This document shows, piece by piece, positions 58,862-64,000 of a DNA stretch of 64,000 bases. The notes beneath the pieces were generated by a model. That model had not been told where the DNA came from, made no database searches, and worked only from the letters and a program-made list of their open reading frames with translations. How positions within the stretch are numbered: the first letter of the stretch is position 1; each line of letters opens with the position of its first letter. The DNA comes from Staphylococcus schleiferi (lineage in GTDB: Bacteria; Bacillota; Bacilli; Staphylococcales; Staphylococcaceae): positions 2,170,001 to 2,234,000 of the forward strand of contig NZ_LR962863.1 of the NCBI RefSeq assembly GCF_900458895.1, read 5' to 3'. Position numbers and translations under genes: made by a program.

Positions 58862-59065
58862 ATGAACATCCATCAAATCACACTTATTCTGACGCAAACA
58901 TCAATAACACCGGAGGGTAAAACAACTAAAAATTCAAGACGTTTTACACAACTTAAGCCAACTGCAACCCGAGAAGAACTTAAAGCCTTTAGCAATGCCA
59001 TTCAAGCACTGACTGGCGAACAATATGACACTATCGAAGTTTTAACATCTGAATACATTCAATAA
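58862..59065 (+). CDS. DUF1659-family small protein
   Basis: This 67-residue soluble protein ends VLTSEYIQ and contains NSRRFTQLKPTATREELKAF, which resembles DUF1659. It starts behind GAAAGGAGGTCAGAAAA. It is paired with the next gene (16 bases), a usual DUF1659-DUF2922 arrangement in Bacillales. Function is unknown. Confidence 0.78.
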   Translation: MNIHQITLILTQTSITPEGKTTKNSRRFTQLKPTATREELKAFSNAIQALTGEQYDTIEVLTSEYIQ

Positions 59066-59081
59066 AAAGGAGCATACAAAA

Positions 59082-59297
59082 ATGAATACAAAAACTTTAG
59101 AAATTACTTTTTCCGACGCATCACAAAAGAATATTAAACTCTCTCTTCCAAAATTAGACACTTCTATCACAAAAGAACTCGTAGAAACACAAGCAAATAA
59201 GATTGTGCAATTGAACATACTCGATAGTAAAGGGGGCGACATTCAAAAAGCAGTAGGTGCACAACTGATTGATAAGTCCGTTACAGTCCTTTTCTAA
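59082..59297 (+). CDS. DUF2922-family small protein
   Basis: This 71-residue protein, MNTKTLEITFSDASQKNIKL at the start and GAQLIDKSVTVLF at the end, matches the DUF2922 pattern of alternating beta strands. It follows AAAGGAGCATAC and is the second gene of the pair, with a terminator behind it. Function is unknown. Confidence 0.78.
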   Translation: MNTKTLEITFSDASQKNIKLSLPKLDTSITKELVETQANKIVQLNILDSKGGDIQKAVGAQLIDKSVTVLF

Positions 59298-59329
59298 TAA
59301 AAAGACCATGCGCATACCAAATAAATAAC

Positions 59330-59366
59330 GAGAGCCTGTCACAAATAAACGTGACAGGCTCTTTTC
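59330..59366. terminator. Bidirectional terminator
   Basis: AGAGCCTGTCAC pairs with GTGACAGGCTCT around AAATAAAC and is flanked by T and A bases; it serves the DUF2922 gene and the convergent 83-residue gene. Confidence 0.9.
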
Positions 59367-59617
59367 TAGTCATTCTTTTGATAATGAGGTCGAATTCTCA
59401 CTTCATCATCATAGAATATCTTATATTTCCCCAACTTATAACATATCGCATATTTCTCAAATACTTCTTCAACCCTTGCTAACGTTTTGTAAGACTTAAA
59501 AGGGTTTAAAACTTCAACATATTGTCCCTCTTGAAGTTGGGTTGACGGTTTTACATTGATAAAAAACATTTGTTCATCAATGACACGTACGATCTCATGT
59601 TCGTACAAATTTATCAC
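59366..59617 (-). CDS. Small protein of unknown function
   Basis: This 83-residue protein is predicted to be mostly beta strand (HEIVRVIDEQMFFINVKP, then EGQYVEVLNPF and YKIFYDDEVRIRP), perhaps an SH3-like barrel. The start is GTG with a weak ribosome site (GAGAAAG). It shares the terminator with the DUF2922 gene. I do not recognise the family. Confidence 0.6.
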   Translation of the reverse strand: MINLYEHEIVRVIDEQMFFINVKPSTQLQEGQYVEVLNPFKSYKTLARVEEVFEKYAICYKLGKYKIFYDDEVRIRPHYQKND

Positions 59618-59898
59618 AACTTTCTCTTACATCATGCAATTCTTCAAATAAATGCCTCAGTCATGCGTTAAACTTAAATAACCTTCATGTGATTAATACA
59701 ATTAAGTTCAACAACAATTTTCATGACTCCTCCCTATCTTAATCAAAATAACTTGCGTTTGTAAATATATCGTAACTTTCTTTTATCTAAAATATTAAAC
59801 TTTTTGAAATTAAAATTCGATAAATCCCTTTAAGTGCTATCTTATTATATTTTGCTATAATAACACTATCTTAATTAAACAATAAGGATGGACATGAT

Positions 59899-60828
59899 AT
59901 GCTTTCACTTTTACTTATCTTAGGGCTTATCGCAGGTAGTGTCGTCCCGATTCAAACTTCTATCAATTCAAAATTGAGTCTTTATACGCACTCCTCGTTT
60001 TATGCTTCAGCTATTTCATTTTCGACTGGAACACTTTGGCTCATCATTGTTAATTTAATCATGAATCCACATGTTTTTTCGATGGCTTCTTTTCGTCATT
60101 ATCAAATTGATTATTATTGGTACGTAGGGGGATTAATGGGGGTTATCTTTTTAACAGGCAATTTATTGTTACTCCCTAAAATTGGGGCTTCGCTCACCGT
60201 TGTCACTACAATTGCAGGTCAAATATTAATGAGTGTCGTGATAGACTCGTTCGGTTGGTTTAACGTAGACATCAAGCCGTTATCCATTTTAAAGGCTTTT
60301 GGTATTCTTTTATTACTCATTGGTATTATTTTAATGAATATTCAAAAGCGCTCAAAAGTTGTGCGTACGACGCATCAAACGCCTTTATGGATAATTGTAG
60401 GTATTTTATTTGGATTCGCACCTCCAATCCAAACTGCAATCAACAGTCATTTAGGTCAAAGTGTGCACTCCCCTTATTTCGCATCACTCATTTCTTTTAC
60501 AGTTGGATCACTAGCTTTGATCTTATTAACCCTAATTGTTCACCGTAAATTTTCTATTAGTACATTTCATGCATCAAATGGTCCTTTGAAATGGTGGCAT
60601 TTTATCGGAGGTGCGCTTGGCGTCATTTTTGTTACTACGAATATTATTTTAACCCCACATATTGGCGTAACATTTACTTTAATCACTGTCATGTTAGGTC
60701 AAATTATTATGGGCATGATCATTGATCATTTTGGATTATTAGGTGTTCCACCGCGTCGTTTATCTTCCCAACGCCTTATTGGCTTTGTTGTAATTATTAT
60801 AGCGATTGTACTCATTCAATTACGCTAA
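59899..60828 (+). CDS. DMT-superfamily transporter with duplicated YdcZ (DUF606) domains
   Basis: This 309-residue membrane protein has about ten helices. Two halves repeat the YdcZ motif: GLIAGSVVPIQTSINSKLS near the start and GFAPPIQTAINSHLGQSVHS in the middle. Each is followed by WYVGGLMGVIFLTGN or WHFIGGALGVIFVTTN. It appears to be an internal fusion of two small DMT units. Substrate is unknown. It starts behind AAGGATGGACAT. Confidence 0.82.
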   Translation: MLSLLLILGLIAGSVVPIQTSINSKLSLYTHSSFYASAISFSTGTLWLIIVNLIMNPHVFSMASFRHYQIDYYWYVGGLMGVIFLTGNLLLLPKIGASLTVVTTIAGQILMSVVIDSFGWFNVDIKPLSILKAFGILLLLIGIILMNIQKRSKVVRTTHQTPLWIIVGILFGFAPPIQTAINSHLGQSVHSPYFASLISFTVGSLALILLTLIVHRKFSISTFHASNGPLKWWHFIGGALGVIFVTTNIILTPHIGVTFTLITVMLGQIIMGMIIDHFGLLGVPPRRLSSQRLIGFVVIIIAIVLIQLR

Positions 60829-61281
60829 TAACATATTTTACAGGCTGGAAGAACTCGGATTGTGCTTAAATCAAATTTAAGTGCAATCTGCAAACCTTCC
60901 TCGTTCACTCAATATGACACTATCCTTAGACACTTTTGTTGTCTTTCGAATGAAACATTCAGGTTTTTTAAATTAAGTAGCTGCATATGTCATCACTTTC
61001 TTTTCTTCTTTCAATTCTTTTATATTACGATAAAATCATTCAATGCACATGAATTAGTTTAAATGTTCCTGTGCATTTTTCTATACACATTTTTAATGAT
61101 TTTCTTTTTTAGTCATCATCCCATCTATATTTTGCACAATTATAGTCTGCACTCATCAAAACATTTAAGTTTACGATATACATTTATATATAAATAAAAA
61201 ATTGATATTATATATTTTTCAACTTGCATCCCATTTATAACTCAGTATAATATAAATATCTATTTGATGTGAGGTACTCGG
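60829..61281. other. Intergenic region between YdcZ-like and HlyD-like genes
   Basis: No gene is supported. A hairpin with GGATTGTGCTTAAAT and ATTTAAGTGCAATC lies at 60856-60887. It resembles the one at 15959-16004 and may end the YdcZ-like transcript. Confidence 0.4.
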
Positions 61282-62184
61282 ATGACAAAAAAATTAATAT
61301 GTATTGTCTTATTATTTATTTTGCTGCCCTTTTCTTTTATGACATTCTTTTTATTTTTTAATAACCAATCAGAAAACTCTGATTTAAAAATGGTGCGTGC
61401 CAGTGCTTCTCAGCCTTTAGTGTTAAATGGCATTGTGCAATCGGACTATCAAAAAGTGATTGTAAATCAAACAACGTTAGGAGAAGTTAAAAAAATTGAG
61501 GTTGTAGATGGACAATCTGTAAAAATAAATGACCCACTTCTCACTTACCACAATGCTGCTAAAGCCCACCAAATCAACTTTCTTTCTCATCTTATCCAAC
61601 AAAATCGAAATCCTTCCAACACCTTAAACTATCGTGCTCAGATTGCTCAACTCCAAGAGCAACAAAACACAACAATCAAATCTCCCTTTGAAGGAATCGT
61701 GCATTTGCACAAACATTTTCCGAGTTTCCAGAATGAAAAAATACTTGAGGTTTATTCCAAAAAACAGCACCTATCATTTATAGTTCCGGAAAATTTGTAT
61801 ACGAAGATCAAAGTTAATCAGCCTGTATCTGTCAAGAAAGTTTTTGATACCAAAACTTACAAAGGCACGGTGACTTCTATATCTTCAGTACCTACCACTT
61901 CTGATAATTCTTCCAGTTTTTCCACCTATTCTTTCAATGTTAAAACAGCTGAAAACTTTCCTATTGGTACACACTTCACTTTACAAATCGAACAATCACG
62001 TATCGTCTTACCCCAAGACACACTTTTTGACCGTAATTCTGTTGTTATAAATAAAAATGGAAAATTCATTAAACGAATAATAAATTATGATAGAATAAAT
62101 GAGCAACTTTTAATTGATAAAGGTGTTTTTATTGGAGAAAAAGTTGTTAGAAATCCAAATGCAAATATTTTAGAACCAAGTTAA
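61282..62184 (+). CDS. HlyD/RND-adaptor-like membrane fusion protein
   Basis: This 300-residue protein has an N-terminal membrane helix (about 5-27). Then comes a split biotinyl-lipoyl-like hairpin (GEVKKIEVVDGQSVKINDPL and TIKSPFEGIVHLHK) with a shortened alpha hairpin between. A beta-barrel domain with NQPVSVKKVFDTKTYKGTV and a C-terminal membrane-proximal domain (SVVINKNGKFIKRIINYD) follow. Such adaptors usually work with an ABC exporter, but none is adjacent. It stands alone upstream of sarA. Confidence 0.8.
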   Translation: MTKKLICIVLLFILLPFSFMTFFLFFNNQSENSDLKMVRASASQPLVLNGIVQSDYQKVIVNQTTLGEVKKIEVVDGQSVKINDPLLTYHNAAKAHQINFLSHLIQQNRNPSNTLNYRAQIAQLQEQQNTTIKSPFEGIVHLHKHFPSFQNEKILEVYSKKQHLSFIVPENLYTKIKVNQPVSVKKVFDTKTYKGTVTSISSVPTTSDNSSSFSTYSFNVKTAENFPIGTHFTLQIEQSRIVLPQDTLFDRNSVVINKNGKFIKRIINYDRINEQLLIDKGVFIGEKVVRNPNANILEPS

Positions 62185-62226
62185 ACATGATATTTATCAT
62201 TTTTTTACATTTTATTGCAATTTTTA

Positions 62227-62251
62227 GTTATTTAAAGGGAATAGTGGGTAA
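62227..62251 (+). promoter_or_regulatory. Candidate sigma-B-type sarA promoter (P3-like)
   Basis: GTTATT, a 13-bp spacer and GGGTAA resemble the sigma-B consensus GTTTAA-N12-14-GGGTAT. It lies about 300 bases before sarA, where S. aureus has the sigma-B-dependent P3. Two positions deviate, so this is tentative. Confidence 0.45.
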
Positions 62252-62420
62252 AAGAGCATTATATAAGAAGTTATATTGTAGAGAATGAATAAGCGTCATT
62301 TCATTTAAGATTGTTCTACAGATATCTTTCTTATTTTACAATTTTGCACCAATTAGATATGCTGTAATAAATAATTGCACGCGAAATAAATTAAATATAA
62401 ATTATAATCGCATATTATTA

Positions 62421-62450
62421 TGGTGTAAGATAGACTTTGTTTGCTATAAT
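62421..62450 (+). promoter_or_regulatory. Candidate proximal sarA promoter (P1-like)
   Basis: TATAAT at 62445-62450 is the -10 of a proximal promoter; the -35 region (TGGTGT at about 62421) is weak. It lies about 100 bases upstream of the sarA start, in the position of P1. Confidence 0.5.
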
Positions 62451-62551
62451 ATAAAGTGAGCACTGGATTAATTCATTGATATTTATAGCATATATGCGTA
62501 TTATGATTTGAGTTAATCTTTTAAGGGTTATACAAATGGGAGGTTATGAGA

Positions 62552-62923
62552 ATGGCTGTTACAAGAGTCAAAGATTGTTTTGAATTATTATCCATGGTTA
62601 CTTATGCCGATAGATTGAAAAGTGTGATTAAAAAGGAGTTCAAAATTAGTTTTGAAGAATTCGCTGTTTTAACACACTTAAGCTATCGTATTGAAGAGGA
62701 ATACTACTTGAAAGATATTATTAACAACTTGAATTACAAACAACCTCAAGTTGTTAAAGCTGTTAAAAATTTATCTCAAGAAGGTTATTTCGATAAGCGT
62801 CGTAATGAAAACGATGAGCGTACAGTACTTATATTGATTAATGATGAACAACGCGAAAAAATTAATGCTTTATTAGAACGTGTGAATGAAACAATCAAAT
62901 CTACTGATATTAGACCGCAATAA
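62552..62923 (+). CDS. sarA: Staphylococcal accessory regulator SarA
   Basis: This 123-residue winged-helix global regulator of virulence and biofilm genes is nearly colinear with S. aureus SarA: Cys9 in [29 protein letters not shown] (recognition helix) and [16 protein letters not shown] (wing with key Arg and Asp residues). The C-terminal 15 residues differ. The start is the second of two in-frame ATGs, 8 bases behind GGGAGG. A long upstream region with several promoters is typical. Confidence 0.96.
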   Translation: MAVTRVKDCFELLSMVTYADRLKSVIKKEFKISFEEFAVLTHLSYRIEEEYYLKDIINNLNYKQPQVVKAVKNLSQEGYFDKRRNENDERTVLILINDEQREKINALLERVNETIKSTDIRPQ

Positions 62924-63002
62924 GAATTTACATCACTGATTTTTCATAGATCATTCATCTTAATATGGGGAAAGTCTCAACACAAATGAGATTAATTAAA
63001 TT

Positions 63003-63064
63003 AAAAACCACTCACAAAATCGACCATTTCTCATATGGTTGTACTTAGGATGAGTGGTTTTTAG
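63003..63064 (+). terminator. Terminator of sarA
   Basis: TTAAAAACCACTCA pairs with TGAGTGGTTTTTA around 35 bases containing a smaller stem. Confidence 0.8.
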
Positions 63065-63289
63065 GATACCTATCATCTCGCACTGCTACACTCCATTTTC
63101 CAACTCTCTTTATTACGTGCAGTGCTTATCTATTTCTACCACTTAATTTAAATGAAGCTTCACACAGTCCTCGTTTTAAAAAAAGTGAATAAAGCGAATG
63201 AACCGTCACGTTCATTGTTTTACTCACTCTTTTTAATCACTTTTTATGATTTTATCTTTTCCATTTAATACGCGTTAAATATGTGAATC

Positions 63290-64000
63290 TTATGATTTCG
63301 TTCTTGATGATAATTCAATGGTGTAAAAAATAATCAAGACGAGAATCATCACCCATATCGCTATGGAGATTAATTGTGCTGCTTGTCCATCAGAAATAAT
63401 AACATCAATCGTCTTTTGCAGTAATAGTAAACCGATACCAGTGTACTCAAGATGTTTTAAATACAGGCCTATACCCATAATTATTAACCCAATAAAAGCT
63501 ACAGCCATATGTGCATATTGTGTAACGACATGAATACCTAAATTAAAATCGAAGGCATTCATCATAATTAAAACAAACGCAACGAGTGCTAAAACGACGC
63601 CGATATAACTTTCGAATTTATTGCGATATAAATAATTTTTATGCATGATACGCATATAAATAATAATTGAAATGGGTAAAATAATTAAAATATAAACTAG
63701 TGATAAGCCTGTTGCCGCACCAAATGCAACGAGCTGTTTGTCATATAGATATGAAATCAAGATAAAATTGATAATAAAAAACACCACTGGATTAAACTGT
63801 AGTGTAAACAAATTCTTTTGAATAATTAATATAATTTCAGCAGGTGATTTCTGGCGATACTCAATGTAATCTTTATCTTCCGCTTCTGATTTTTGAATAT
63901 CTTTCCTTAAATTTTCTTTTACATCATCAATCAAATGCGGAGAAACACCTTTATGCTTCAAATAATCTTCTACATTCTCTAGCAAAGTACGATTATTGAC
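63290..64000 (-). CDS. Membrane protein of unknown function (partial, start beyond window)
   Basis: This protein has a soluble N-terminal stretch with NRTLLENVEDYLKHKGVS and DVKENLRKDIQKSEAEDKD, followed by about six to seven membrane helices. The frame stays open to the right edge (five codons upstream of a TTG), so the true start is probably just outside. The N-terminal segment resembles the DUF1129/HAAS-type helical domain found on membrane proteins in Firmicutes; this is tentative. It is convergent with sarA. Confidence 0.7.
   Translation of the reverse strand, partial: VNNRTLLENVEDYLKHKGVSPHLIDDVKENLRKDIQKSEAEDKDYIEYRQKSPAEIILIIQKNLFTLQFNPVVFFIINFILISYLYDKQLVAFGAATGLSLVYILIILPISIIIYMRIMHKNYLYRNKFESYIGVVLALVAFVLIMMNAFDFNLGIHVVTQYAHMAVAFIGLIIMGIGLYLKHLEYTGIGLLLLQKTIDVIISDGQAAQLISIAIWVMILVLIIFYTIELSSRTKS

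Noticed and set aside
58715..58897. 60-codon minus-strand reading upstream of the integrase-like gene
   Set aside because: It covers the shared promoter region and the ribosome site of the DUF1659 gene and has no ribosome site of its own.
60862..61062. 66-codon plus-strand reading after the YdcZ-like gene
   Set aside because: Cys/Phe/Ser-rich low-complexity composition and no ribosome site; looks like chance frame in intergenic DNA.

Overview
The window is a chromosomal segment of a low-GC Gram-positive that is clearly a Staphylococcus. It carries sarA, graXRS-vraFG, fhuCBG, the wall teichoic acid genes tarA/H/G/B/D, pbp4, mntABC/mntR and a seven-gene mnh2 antiporter operon, in an order that runs parallel, in reverse orientation, to the sarA-to-pit region I remember from S. 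aureus. Protein divergence from S. aureus, a complete kdpFABC-kdpDE locus placed next to thiamine genes, and the absence of a TagX-type gene between tarB and tarD argue against S. aureus itself. A coagulase-variable animal-associated species (hyicus/intermedius type) is possible, but I cannot fix the species. No tRNA, rRNA, prophage or CRISPR array was seen.

Layout. 1-1475: a TPP-riboswitch-controlled tenI-thiS-thiG operon (thiG runs off the left edge). 1497-2123: a Bax-inhibitor-like membrane protein. 2673-10563: kdpFABC, divergent from kdpDE. 10655-13975: a putative electrophile/aldehyde-stress cluster (DoxX, MDR reductase with a nonsense codon, SDR, DJ-1) with a divergent AdhR-like MerR regulator. 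14627-19581: fmhA, a LysM-CHAP wall hydrolase with a WalR box, and a pit phosphate transporter operon with a Pho-box-like promoter. 20266-25635: vraG, vraF, graS, graR, graX (cationic peptide sensing and defence). 25781-30443: a GNAT acetyltransferase, a frameshifted esterase, a YkvI-type transporter and a small helical protein. 30610-36366: fhuCBG with a Fur box, a YitT protein, a probable RsaD-type small RNA and a NupC transporter. 36833-39230: feoA-feoB-(Cys-rich partner) with a Fur box; feoB is frameshifted at an A7 tract. 39267-47507: an ABC exporter with a translationally coupled 51-residue ORF, pbp4, and tarD, tarB, tarG, tarH, tarA. 47824-52100: an M50 protease, mntR and mntABC. 52322-58145: mnh2. 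58170-64000: an orphan integrase-like protein lacking its catalytic residues, a DUF1659/DUF2922 pair, a YdcZ-duplicated transporter, an HlyD-like protein, sarA, and a truncated membrane protein.

Many genes serve envelope function and ion or metal homeostasis: K+ (Kdp, with a c-di-AMP-binding motif in KdpD), phosphate (Pit), Fe (Fhu, Feo), Mn (Mnt) and Na+/H+ (Mnh2), alongside teichoic acid synthesis and export, cell-wall remodelling and antimicrobial-peptide defence. Regulatory sites legible in the DNA (TPP, AdhR-like, WalR, Pho, Fur x2, MntR, CodY, sigma-B-like at sarA) fit these roles.

Two decayed copies of one ISL3-family insertion sequence (17306-17859 and 28980-29794) each keep perfect 8-bp target duplications and different internal deletions. 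Three otherwise intact genes (MDR oxidoreductase, esterase, feoB) are each broken by a single-base event, which is either recent decay or sequence error. The least explained items are the catalytically dead recombinase beside mnh2, the coupled 51-residue ORF behind the ABC exporter, and a structured intergenic repeat (2459-2544) that resembles the non-coding arm of the IS remnants.
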